Of a stretch of DNA of 64,000 nt, positions 24,617-34,000 are shown piece by piece (the stretch's first letter is position 1; each line of letters opens with the position of its first letter). The notes below the pieces were generated by a model. That model was given only the letters and a program-made list of their open reading frames with translations, had not been told where the DNA came from and did not search any database. Source of the DNA: Bacteroides sp. CAG:443 (lineage in GTDB: Bacteria > Bacteroidota > Bacteroidia > Bacteroidales > Bacteroidaceae); assembly GCA_000432735.1 (NCBI GenBank), contig FR887822.1, forward strand, positions 48,530 to 112,529, in the 5' to 3' direction. The translations under genes were made by a program, and so were the position numbers.

Positions 24617-27600
24617 TCGGATTCAGGCTTCCGGCTCATTATCCGGTGGAAATCGTTCACAATCTGCTGTCCCATATTGATACGCGTACTGTCTACCTTG
24701 CGAATTTCTACCGGAGTCACGGCATCCTTGTATTTCGCCTTTCCCAGCTTGAATTTCATCTTGTCTAAGTTTCCCGTGATATTCACGCCCATCTTAAACG
24801 GCAGAGGCGATTTCAGGATAGAAATATGGTAGTTGAAATTCATATCCAGTCCCTGAGTACCTCCCACAGCCGCCTTGTACCGGTCTATCTGAACGATGAA
24901 AGGATATACCGTCACGTTACCATCCTTTATCGTCATGTTCACGGAAATACTGTCGAACATGTTGCGTTTCTTGTTCTTGAACATCAGCATCTTCGAAATC
25001 TCGGCAAAGGTTTCTCCATCCATCAGCACCAGACTGTCACCCTTGATGTGTACGGCTGAGCGCAACGACGGAATCTTGATATTCAGATTCGAGTCGAGCA
25101 CCGCTTCGGCAGCCGCATCAAAGTCGACTACCCCCTGAAACGAACGAAGCATCGGAACAATCGTGTCCAGCGATGGAGCAAATTCTACCAACTTGGCAAT
25201 ATTGATTTTATGCAACTTGAAATCGAATCCGGCATACCCGCTCTTCTTTTCCCGGGCACGATAGACCAGCGTAGCATTCATTTGCGCATCCATTCCCCTC
25301 ATGCTCAGATTCTTCAGATGAACAGCCTGATTGCGAATGTCGACAGCCCCCTGTACATCTTCGAATACCATACTGTCGTACTTCACCCGCTTCAGGTTGG
25401 TCTGCAATTCGAAATCGAGATTTTTCGGAACGACAAACAACGCCAAAGAAGAAGAGGTTGTATCGGCTTCTGCCTGAAGTGTATCTTCCGGAAAATTCAG
25501 TGAGTTGATTATCTGGTTACAGTCCAGGTTGCGGGAAGAAATTTCCAGCTTTGCACGCAACGGGCGATGGCGTTTCATCGTACCATACAAGTCGTAGATT
25601 GATCCCGTAGCCGTCAGGTCGGAGTGTCCTACGCGGAACGTCGCATTCTTCAGTGTAATCATCCGGTTGCCTACTGTCACCGAAGTTTTCTTCATACGGA
25701 TAGGCAATGCAAATTCAGGGGTCAACATCTTCATGCGGTTAAAACCAATGATTCCTTTCGGAATCCAGAGAGAATCACGCAGTTTCTCGGCTGTTACCGC
25801 GAACCCCGCCTTATCCATTCCCATCTTTGTCTGTCCTGCACGACAGAACAGGGTATCGGCTTTCAGCGAAAGCGACACCTGAGGCATGGAAGGATTCTTC
25901 TTTCCGGGTTGCAGACGTACCGTCGCATCAGCTTTCTGGCAGAACAGCGCAAGCGAATCGCCCATGCCACCTTTCAATCGGTTCAACGAGAACTTGCACT
26001 CCATATCGGCTATGCGGGTAGTATCCTGCGGGTTAGTCGACTTGACTGTCATCGTAAGTTTCTCCACATTCGAGTTGCCCAGCTTAGACCGCAAGACGAG
26101 CTTGTTGATCTCCGCATGAGCCGCCAAATTATCATTGCCTATGAATTTGAGAGAAGCATCGCTTGTAAACTCAAAATCCTTGTTCGTATCACGCAGCGAA
26201 AGGCCCTTCATCTCCAGTTTTCCGCCCATACGGATACGTCCCAAATCCTGCTTTTTGATAGAAGAAAGCCGACACTTCAGGTGCAGGTCGGCATCCAGAC
26301 TTCCGCCTATCGTCACGCCCTCCTGCAAGGGAAAAGTCTTCGCCAGTGCCGTAAGGTCCGCTTTCGATTTCGTATTGAACGTGATATCCGGGTCCCCCAG
26401 CAAATCGGTTACCTTGGCATCAGCAAGAATATCTGTATGTGCTCCCTGAAAATGGAAAATCTTCAGGTTGGCATACGAAGGCTGCTCACGCATCAGGTCG
26501 ACAAAAGCATCAAAATCGGCCGTAAAGTCATCTATCCCGTACGGCAGCTTGTCGTACTTGGCCGACACCTTATCTATCTTCACTTTCAGGGTAACGGCAG
26601 GCATCCGCTGCTTTCCGTACCATCCCTTCACGTCGCCCTCCATCTTCACACTGCCCTTCGTCGTCATCTCCTCACGTTTTAGTACACTTTCGGGCACCAT
26701 GTTCAGCACGGTTTCCAGCGAAGGAGCATGCAAGGCATACGTCACATCCACGTCGAGGGCACGCTGTACCGTATCGCGTTTCAAGGTTCCCTTCACGTCG
26801 AAGGTTATGCCGTTTATCGAAATATTGGCACCATTCAGCGTAAGGGTACGTGTACGACGGTCCAGATCGAGGGAAGTCTTCAACTCCGTGGCAACCTTGT
26901 TGACCAGCAACTGTCCGTCCTGCCAGAAAAGTATATTATCGTTCGCGAACTTCAGTCCCAGCATAGAATGCTCTTTATGCAAGGATGCCGTCAGATTCAG
27001 TGACGCATTCGTCAGACGAGCATATACCCTCGTATCGCGGTCATCAAAAATCACATTTGTCCGTTTCATAGATACCCGGCGGATATCGATACCTCCCGAC
27101 AACAAAGGCTTATCGGTCGAGGCTGTATCGGTTTCAACCGCAGTTGTATCGGAAGCCACAATATCCCAGTTGGCTACCCCCTCCCTGCTCTTGTAAGCAT
27201 AGACCGAAGCATCCTCCACTCCCAGATAATTCAAGGTAATCTTCTGTTTCATCAAATAATCCAGCGGACTGATTACAACCACGCACTTCCCAAACGAAAG
27301 CAATGAATCGGTCTTCTGCCACGCCGTATCATTCAGCGCCTTCGAAACCAGATGTCCGTCCACCAGCTTCAACCCGAAACGGGGAAAAGTAGAAAAGAAA
27401 GTCAGTTCCACACTCTTCATTTCGAGCTTGGCATTCAGTGCCTGATTGGCAGTTTTCAGTACCACAGGAGTAAGTTTTGCAGGAGTAAACACAAAATTTA
27501 TTACGATTGCAATCACAATCAAGACAATCGCAATCAGTGAGCCGATAGAAATTCCGGCTATTTTCAATATCCCTTTTGTACGTTTCTTCATCATAAACAC
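24613..27600 (-). CDS. AsmA-family envelope protein
   Basis: A 995-residue protein with one N-terminal membrane helix (IAGISIGSLIAIVLIVIAIVI region, about residues 14-34) and a very long periplasmic domain of beta-rich repeats. The segment FVFTPAKLTPVVLKTANQAL and the C-terminal DSLVLMDGETFAEISKMLMFKNKKRN part match AsmA/AsmA_2 proteins, the bridge-like lipid-transfer and outer-membrane-maintenance family. Bacteroidales normally carry one or two such large AsmA proteins. Start could be any of the first Met codons (residues 1, 3, 4). Monocistronic, tail-to-tail with the MATE gene. Confidence 0.82.
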   Translation of the reverse strand: MFMMKKRTKGILKIAGISIGSLIAIVLIVIAIVINFVFTPAKLTPVVLKTANQALNAKLEMKSVELTFFSTFPRFGLKLVDGHLVSKALNDTAWQKTDSLLSFGKCVVVISPLDYLMKQKITLNYLGVEDASVYAYKSREGVANWDIVASDTTAVETDTASTDKPLLSGGIDIRRVSMKRTNVIFDDRDTRVYARLTNASLNLTASLHKEHSMLGLKFANDNILFWQDGQLLVNKVATELKTSLDLDRRTRTLTLNGANISINGITFDVKGTLKRDTVQRALDVDVTYALHAPSLETVLNMVPESVLKREEMTTKGSVKMEGDVKGWYGKQRMPAVTLKVKIDKVSAKYDKLPYGIDDFTADFDAFVDLMREQPSYANLKIFHFQGAHTDILADAKVTDLLGDPDITFNTKSKADLTALAKTFPLQEGVTIGGSLDADLHLKCRLSSIKKQDLGRIRMGGKLEMKGLSLRDTNKDFEFTSDASLKFIGNDNLAAHAEINKLVLRSKLGNSNVEKLTMTVKSTNPQDTTRIADMECKFSLNRLKGGMGDSLALFCQKADATVRLQPGKKNPSMPQVSLSLKADTLFCRAGQTKMGMDKAGFAVTAEKLRDSLWIPKGIIGFNRMKMLTPEFALPIRMKKTSVTVGNRMITLKNATFRVGHSDLTATGSIYDLYGTMKRHRPLRAKLEISSRNLDCNQIINSLNFPEDTLQAEADTTSSSLALFVVPKNLDFELQTNLKRVKYDSMVFEDVQGAVDIRNQAVHLKNLSMRGMDAQMNATLVYRAREKKSGYAGFDFKLHKINIAKLVEFAPSLDTIVPMLRSFQGVVDFDAAAEAVLDSNLNIKIPSLRSAVHIKGDSLVLMDGETFAEISKMLMFKNKKRNMFDSISVNMTIKDGNVTVYPFIVQIDRYKAAVGGTQGLDMNFNYHISILKSPLPFKMGVNITGNLDKMKFKLGKAKYKDAVTPVEIRKVDSTRINMGQQIVNDFHRIMSRKPESD

Positions 27601-27617
27601 TCTATCTAATTACCCGA

Positions 27618-27625
27618 CAAAGATA
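27618..27625 (-). promoter_or_regulatory. -7 promoter box of the AsmA gene
   Basis: TATCTTTG on the minus strand, 17 bases before the start. Confidence 0.55.
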
Positions 27626-27751
27626 CAATCTTTCGCTTTTCGCCGTATGTTGTTTTTCTTTAATTAAGAACTTGTACCCTTCTGTCCAGACTTCAAAAAG
27701 AGGATGTCCGGACTTTGGAAAAAGCTGTCCGCGCTTTCCCAAAAACATCTC

Positions 27752-27810
27752 GACGTTTTCTGAAAATTTGTACAAATTTTCTAAGTTTTTGTACAAAAAA
27801 TAATCCGGAT
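27752..27810 (+). repeat. GTAC-palindrome intergenic repeat, copy B
   Basis: Order: GACGTTTTCTG, the 18-base perfect palindrome AAAATTTGTACAAATTTT (27763-27780), a short spacer, TTTTTGTACAAAAA (27786-27799) and TAATCCGGAT. Nearly identical in spelling and order to copy C at 40433. The 422-base gap 27601-28022 holds this repeat, the AsmA promoter and an AT-rich leader; the minus-strand frame across it is not credible as a gene. Confidence 0.75.
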
Positions 27811-28022
27811 TCAGTCTGCTATCCGACGAAATACCTGCATCTTCCAAGGGAAGGGACCTGATATATGCCGGCATGCGATACGTCATACGATCCCTGCTAA
27901 AAACCTGTTTTCGGTCAGTCCTCAGACTCATAAAAATTTTTTTCACTTTTTTCAGATAAAATCTTACATTTCGAAAAAACTTTTATTACTTTTAATTGTT
28001 TATTAATAAAGACAAACTACTT

Positions 28023-28979
28023 ATGAAAAAAATCACACTAGGAGCGCTTGCACTTTTAACAATTGCAACAGCATGCAGGGACGACAGCTACAGCCTCCCC
28101 GCAAAATCATCAACCAACCTTGTGACTCCCACATTACATACCCGCGTGAACGGCTCTCAGAGTCCGCTCACCGGTATTGTGGAAGCTTATCCTTGCCTGG
28201 AAGGGAGCTCTATCTACTTTGGAAACTACGTAAACAATACGCTAAGCGTATTTTACGGTTTCTACAACGTTCTGGACGGAAACATTACGGGAGATTACAA
28301 CCGTGAGGTTTCACTGCCGGTGGGTAATTATAACATAGTATACTGGGGAACTCCCAAATACGAAGAGCCCATTCACACAACTCCGGCAATCGTGGAACCC
28401 GGACTGACACTCGGAGCCGATCTTTCGCAGTTGTATTTCAGCCTACGAAAGAACAGTCAGGATACAACGTACATTCCTGTATACGACATGGTACATGTAA
28501 ACAAGGAAGTAATCATCGGACAGGAAGATCTGGAGGCAAACATGAATCGTGTAGTAGCCGGACTGAAGGTGATCGTCAAGACTAAAAACAACGCAGTCAT
28601 CAACTCAAACATTACAGATATAAAGGTACTGATCGGTGGAATAGCCGAAAAGCTGAACTTGTATACAGCAGAACCCAGCAACATGACGAAAACAGTACAG
28701 TTCAATCTGGTGCGCTCTACCGACAATACCGAAATGAGCAACGCAATGGTCATGTTGTTCCCTTCTGCTCCTAACCCTCTGCTCACACTGGTCATTACGC
28801 TGAAAGACGGAAGTGTGCATACATTGTCGAAAAATCTGGTTTCAACCCTGACAGCCAATACGCGTCTGACGGTAAATATCGTTATCGGAGATATTTTTGC
28901 AGGGGGGAGTTCCGGAAAATTCACAATTGAAAACTGGAACGAAGCCAATGAAACAATCGAGTTTCCAGTGGTGGATTGA
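28023..28979 (+). CDS. Lipoprotein resembling FimB/Mfa2-type fimbrial subunit
   Basis: A 318-residue lipoprotein with lipobox IATAC (Cys18). The remainder is beta-rich: a first domain with LPVGNYNIVYWG and a second with KVIVKTKNNAVINSNITDIKVLIGG and LTANTRLTVNIVIG, the two-domain pattern of Bacteroidales fimbrillin-anchor (FimB/Mfa2) and related proteins. It stands alone, with no FimA or Mfa1-like stalk gene adjacent, so it may be a free surface lipoprotein. The ATG at 28023 gives the signal peptide; the upstream in-frame Met adds nine residues. Confidence 0.6.
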   Translation: MKKITLGALALLTIATACRDDSYSLPAKSSTNLVTPTLHTRVNGSQSPLTGIVEAYPCLEGSSIYFGNYVNNTLSVFYGFYNVLDGNITGDYNREVSLPVGNYNIVYWGTPKYEEPIHTTPAIVEPGLTLGADLSQLYFSLRKNSQDTTYIPVYDMVHVNKEVIIGQEDLEANMNRVVAGLKVIVKTKNNAVINSNITDIKVLIGGIAEKLNLYTAEPSNMTKTVQFNLVRSTDNTEMSNAMVMLFPSAPNPLLTLVITLKDGSVHTLSKNLVSTLTANTRLTVNIVIGDIFAGGSSGKFTIENWNEANETIEFPVVD

Positions 28980-29043
28980 AGAAAATCGAAGCCCTTTCGG
29001 GGCTCCCCTTCTCTAAAAGTAGCGGATAGATATAAAGCCTGAG

Positions 29044-29121
29044 CTACCGGAAAACAGTATCATTCCCTTCCGCTGCGGAAGGACTACCGGTAAATTTTCA
29101 GGTGAATTTTCTACCGGAAAA
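29044..29121. repeat. CTACCGG direct repeats and palindrome upstream of the jet operon
   Basis: Three direct copies of CTACCGG(A/T)AAA start at 29044, 29084 and 29111. Between the first two lies the perfect palindrome CCTTCCGC-T-GCGGAAGG (29066-29082). They fill the intergenic space before the condensin-like operon and end about 45 bases before its -7 box. Confidence 0.55.
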
Positions 29122-29147
29122 GGCTCAAACAAACGCTAAAAATTAGG

Positions 29148-29185
29148 AAAAATCCTCGCCAAGCTATAACTTTGCAAGGATTTTT
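29148..29185 (+). promoter_or_regulatory. Promoter of the jet operon inside an inverted repeat
   Basis: TAACTTTG (29167-29174) is a -7 box 21 bases before the ATG at 29196. It is bracketed by AAAAATCCT (29148-29156) and AGGATTTTT (29177-29185), a perfect 9-bp inverted repeat that could be an operator. Confidence 0.6.
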
Positions 29186-29195
29186 TATACGTATT

Positions 29196-30428
29196 ATGTA
29201 CATATTCCGTTCGATACACGAAATAATAAATACCGTCGCCGCGGCAAGAGGGCTGCTGACGGAAATGTTCGAGAAAAGAAAAATACTCAGCTTCAGATAT
29301 TCCGATGCACTAGCTCTGCTGAAAGACGACGAGAACCGCCTGAAGCTGCTCATCGAAAAAGAGGTTATTCACCAGAATGGTAATTTTGTGGAACTGGACG
29401 CACGCTTCATGGATTTCTTCGAACTCCTGCTCGAAGCGAACGAAGAAATCAATACTTCCATCATAGACGAGAACATAGAATATCTCCACGAACTGATGGA
29501 TTATTACCTGAAGGAGCAGATTCCTTCACGAAAGGCCAGCTATGTAAGGAACATCAAGATTACGTTTCAGAAAATAGCGCGTACGACCATCCGAAACATC
29601 ATGAACCTGCAAACTAGCATCGACCATGCTTTCAAGCATGAACCGACGTATCAGATAAAAATTGCCAAGCTGGAAAATCTCGATAAGAAACGAATCAATA
29701 TCCAGCAACTGATTGACACGACGGAAAATCTGATCTTGCATGAGGAACGACTGTTCTTCCAGCAGGCTACCGACGAGGAACTGAGCCGTATTCTGCTGGA
29801 ACTGCGCCGGGAACTTCAGCTTTCGGCTCACAGTCTGATTCGTGCCCAGCAGGATATCATCAATTACCTGAACCAGATTAAAAGCCAGATTATTCTGGTG
29901 GAAAAGATACGCCGGGTAAAATACCTGCAAGATCAGTTTGAGCTACGCGCCAAAAGTAACCTGGCCGAGGTGCTGGAAAATGAACACTCTGTGCTGCTGG
30001 AAGGTGCGGCACCTGTATCCTTCAAACTATCTATCAATTACCTGAACTCGGACGAGGCGCGTCCCATCATCCTGAAGGTGATAAAGAATCTTCAGTACCG
30101 GGAAACGATACGCAGCAACGAAGCCGGGGCTTTCAGTGAAGAAGACCTGACTTCGCAAGCCATGTATCAGGAAAGCATCAACCTGGAAGAAACAATGGGC
30201 GACTATATTCAGGCACAGACCGAAGCCGTATGGAAGGATCCTACGGTCGAACCGGAGGATTTGTTTTCGTTCCTCATGCGCTATGCGTTTCACAGGGAGG
30301 TGAGCGAGGAAGAACGTACCACGCTGTTCTGCCAGATTGTATCGCTTTACGAATCTCAGTTCCGCATCACGGACGACTTTGGCGTGTACAAGAGTTATGA
30401 ATATGCTCGTATCTATCCGATATTATAA
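29196..30428 (+). CDS. JetA/MksF-like kleisin subunit of a condensin-like complex
   Basis: A 410-residue soluble protein with the layout of JetA: winged-helix-like N-terminus (IFRSIHEIINTV to KEVIHQNGNFVELDARFMDFFELLL region), a long helical middle (residues about 90-290) and a C-terminal winged-helix-like part. ATG at 29196 (MYIFRSIHE) is preferred to the upstream Met. In Wadjet/MksBEF systems this subunit bridges the SMC-like ATPase heads. It is followed 84 bases later by jetB. Assignment rests on the gene order kleisin, small winged-helix protein, SMC-like ATPase, and on overall shape. Confidence 0.78.
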   Translation: MYIFRSIHEIINTVAAARGLLTEMFEKRKILSFRYSDALALLKDDENRLKLLIEKEVIHQNGNFVELDARFMDFFELLLEANEEINTSIIDENIEYLHELMDYYLKEQIPSRKASYVRNIKITFQKIARTTIRNIMNLQTSIDHAFKHEPTYQIKIAKLENLDKKRINIQQLIDTTENLILHEERLFFQQATDEELSRILLELRRELQLSAHSLIRAQQDIINYLNQIKSQIILVEKIRRVKYLQDQFELRAKSNLAEVLENEHSVLLEGAAPVSFKLSINYLNSDEARPIILKVIKNLQYRETIRSNEAGAFSEEDLTSQAMYQESINLEETMGDYIQAQTEAVWKDPTVEPEDLFSFLMRYAFHREVSEEERTTLFCQIVSLYESQFRITDDFGVYKSYEYARIYPIL

Positions 30429-30512
30429 ACCGATATATAGCTTATAATAAATAAGTTACACCGTTCTATTAAAGCATATATAAAGCATGTCTGCAAAGAA
30501 TAAAACAAGACT

Positions 30513-31097
30513 ATGGAACTAAATATAAGAATACCCGATCATACGGCTGCTATTTTCGATTACCTGCAAAAGGGACAGTTCATCAGTTCGAACAGTACCA
30601 ACGAAGATATACGCAACTTGTACGATATGATAGACGATGACTTTGAAGCATTGTCTGTTTATTTTGCCCAGATAGGATATACTCTGGAACGGGGCAATGA
30701 ATACTTTTACTTTTCACGCATCGAACCGCGTGTCACGCTTGAACAGAAAATTCTGCGTGCTTACTACTGGATTGATGTGCTCGATCTGTTCAAGACATAC
30801 GACGAAACGTTCGGTCCGGGACATCGTTTCCAGCCCGAGCAGATATTGGTAGAAGCAAACATCAACGTGATGCTACAGAACAAGCTGGACGGCATCCGCA
30901 AACATTTCTCCGACAAGGATGTACGCAAGGAAGTGCTGGATAACATGATCCGCCAGCTTACGCGTGACTCCTTTCTGGAACTGGAGAATGAAAAGACCAA
31001 CACATACAAGGTTATGAGCTCCTGGAACTACCTGGAGCGCCTGGTTGAAAGTATAAACATTTACGACGACACCCAAGACAATGAGAAATCTGAATAG
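30513..31097 (+). CDS. JetB/MksE-like winged-helix subunit (DUF4194)
   Basis: A 194-residue protein between the kleisin and the ATPase genes, the usual place and size of JetB/MksE. It is acidic and mostly helical with a YFYFSRIEPRVTLEQKI segment in the middle and ISRQLTRDSFLELENEK-like winged-helix features near residue 150 (read as IRQLTRDSFLELENE). In the family two copies bind the kleisin and close the ring. Its last 17 bases overlap the jetC start, implying translational coupling. Confidence 0.78.
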   Translation: MELNIRIPDHTAAIFDYLQKGQFISSNSTNEDIRNLYDMIDDDFEALSVYFAQIGYTLERGNEYFYFSRIEPRVTLEQKILRAYYWIDVLDLFKTYDETFGPGHRFQPEQILVEANINVMLQNKLDGIRKHFSDKDVRKEVLDNMIRQLTRDSFLELENEKTNTYKVMSSWNYLERLVESINIYDDTQDNEKSE

Positions 31098-34000
31098 AAT
31101 CATCTTCATAAATAGTGCGAACATTCCTTACGCCGACGATATTTACCTGGACGGAAACGTTCATTTCATCGGAACGCAAGGTGTGGGAAAAAGTACCGTA
31201 CTTCGCTCTATCCTCTTCTTTTATAATGCCGATACGCAGAAATTGGGTATTCCGGTGGAAAAACAAAGCTACACGGAGTATTATTTCCCTTATGCCAACT
31301 CGTACATCGTTTACGAAGTGGCTACCGAAAACGGTGCGTTCTGCATTCTTAGCTTCAAGTCGATGAACCGTGTGAGCTACCGTTTTATCGACTCTCCCTA
31401 CCGGAAAGAGTTTTTCATCGATCCGGAAACACGCACGGCTTATAGCGGAGCCGACCGCATACGTATACAGCTCGACCAGTTGAACGTGGATTATTCACGC
31501 ATCATCTATACGTTCGATGAGTATCGGAACATTCTTTATGGCAACGGAGTGGCTCCCGATATGAGGAAGTACTCGCTGATGGAAAGCAAGCAGTACCAGA
31601 ACATTCCACGTACCATTCAGAATGTGTTGCTGAACTCTAAGCTCGACGCAGAGTTCATCAAGAAGACTATCATCTCATCTATCAACGAAGATGAAACGGC
31701 CATCGACCTGAATAGTTATAAGGAACACCTGAAAAACTTTGAGATCCGCTTGCAAGACATCGAGGAGTTCCAGAAACGGGAAACGCAAAAACAGGCAAAA
31801 GAAATCACTTCACTCTCGGTACAGATTTCGAAACAGCGGACCGCACTGGCCCAAAGTTGCCGTGAACTAGTGGCCGCTTACCTCAAGGCAAAGGAGATAC
31901 TTCCTCAGTGGCAGGAGAAGAAAGAGCATACCGAAAACGAACGAGGCAAGCTGATCGGGCGCCGTCAGGAACTGCAAGAGCAGTCACGTCAGCGTTGCGA
32001 CAAGTTGCAGGAAACAATTGCCGTGCTGAACAATGAATTGCAGAAGGCACAGAGCAAGGAAAAAGAATATGCCCGCCAGCAGATAGAGCAGGTTATGGAA
32101 CGGTCTGCCCGAAAGGAGGAATGGAAAAACCGTCGCAACGGGTTGCAGGAGGAACAGCGCATCCTGACTTCTCAGTACACGGAAATATCGACAAAATATA
32201 AGTCGCTTATCCAAAGTCTCGACGAGCAATGGAATAAGATTCACGAGGCAAAGCTCAAGCAACTGGATGAACTGAACAGTACTTACAATGTACGTATCGA
32301 AGAGGGACGCCGACGCCATGAAACTGCTACAGAGGCTTTGTATCAGGAATACGAACAGCTCTCGCAGCAACTGCATCCGGAGAGAAGTGAAAAGCAAAGT
32401 GCACTGACGGCTATCGACTATCAGATGCAGCTTTGCCGCAAGGAAGTTTTCTTCGAAGCCGAACAGGAAGAACTGAAACATCGCATACAGTCGTATACGG
32501 GCATGCACATGAGCAAGAAAAACCGTATCGACAATGCCCAGCTCATCATCAAGGAGATAACCTTGAAGTGGGAAGACGAATTACAGCGTGGCATGAAAGA
32601 AAAAGATGATGCCCTCACTCGCCTGCAAGCAGAGCAGCAGCAGTTGAAACTGCGTGTCGACGAACTGGAAACTTTCTTGCAGAACAGCCGCAATACGTTG
32701 CAGGGCTGGCTGAAGGACAACAAGCCGGGATGGGAGGAAAACATTGGTAAGTTGTGTGACGAATCTATTCTCTGGCAGACAGGCTTATCGCCTCAGCTAC
32801 ACGATAACGGAGAGTCTTTCTATGGCATCTCCATCAACCTGGCAGGCATAGAGCGACATATCAAGTCAATCAACGATTATCAGAAGGAAAAGGAAACCGG
32901 AGCACGCCGGCTGGAAGAGATTGCTTCCGAAATCACTCATCTGCAAATAGCCAAGGAAGAGCTGGAAGAAGCGCTGAAAAACAAATATCAGCCGAAGATA
33001 AAAGAGCAGAAGGATGTAATTTCTGTACAAGAGTATGAACTGGAGAAACTGGAACGGCAGTATCAACAAGATATGCTCGACCTGGAAGACTGGAAGAAAA
33101 AGGCTGAAGCAGAGAGAGAGCGGAAAATACACGAACTGGAAAATCAGAAAGCACAGGCCCACTCCGAGCTGAAACAGATAGAGGCGAAACTGAACAACCT
33201 GAATAAAGAAAAAGCAGAGAAGCTGAACACTCTGAAGCAGGAATGGAGCGCCCTTCAGCACAATCTGACAAACGAAAAGAAAAAACAGGCAGATACCATA
33301 CAGCAAGAAGAGCAGGAAGAGCAGAAACGTATCGCATCGGTCAAGGCAGATTATGAGAACGACATGCAGAAGGAGCTTCACAAACAAGGAGCCGATACTG
33401 AACGTCTGCAAGACATTGCCAAGCAGTTGCTGGACATTGAGCAGGAATTGCTGTTCATCAAGGACCATGCTACGTTGCTCATCGAATATCAGAAAGATAA
33501 ACGTGACTTGATCGATCATATTCCAGAATGGAAACATGAATATGAAGAACAGAAACGTTTGCTCGACAATGAAAAAGAAACATTACGCAAAGAGATAAGC
33601 AGTTTGCAGGGAGAAATAGACAAACTCTCCAAGTCGGTAAATGAAGCGGAAGAGAATGTACGTACTTTTTCCAACAATTTGGAAGCCTATGAAAAAATCT
33701 CTGCCTACGAATGGTACAAGCCTTATCAGGATATTTTCCGATTGGAAAATTGTTCCGAAAATGCACTTGCCGTACAGAAAAACTGTATTGAGCTGATAGA
33801 TGAGCTGGGACGTATGCAAAGCCAATATACTTCATTACAAAGCGATCTACGAAAGGAGGTAAATTTATTTACCAATCACTTTAAGGAGGACAATACGTTC
33901 AAGTTCAAGACCAAGTTTAACGAGGATCGGGAATATAGCCACTTTGCCGAAGAGTTGCATGATTTCGTGGAAGAAAATAGAATAAGCCAATTTATTCGTC

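Noticed and set aside
25624..27196. Several long plus-strand frames inside the AsmA gene
   Set aside because: Opposite-strand shadows of a real 995-codon gene; no start context or family pattern.
27602..27946. A 114-codon minus-strand frame over the AsmA promoter and repeat copy B
   Set aside because: It overlaps the AsmA -7 box and the dispersed repeat, with a low-complexity, unrecognisable translation.
29066..29082. Palindrome as a possible chromosomal parS site
   Set aside because: It does not match the parS consensus TGTTTCACGTGAAACA and the neighbouring ParB is of the short IbrB type.
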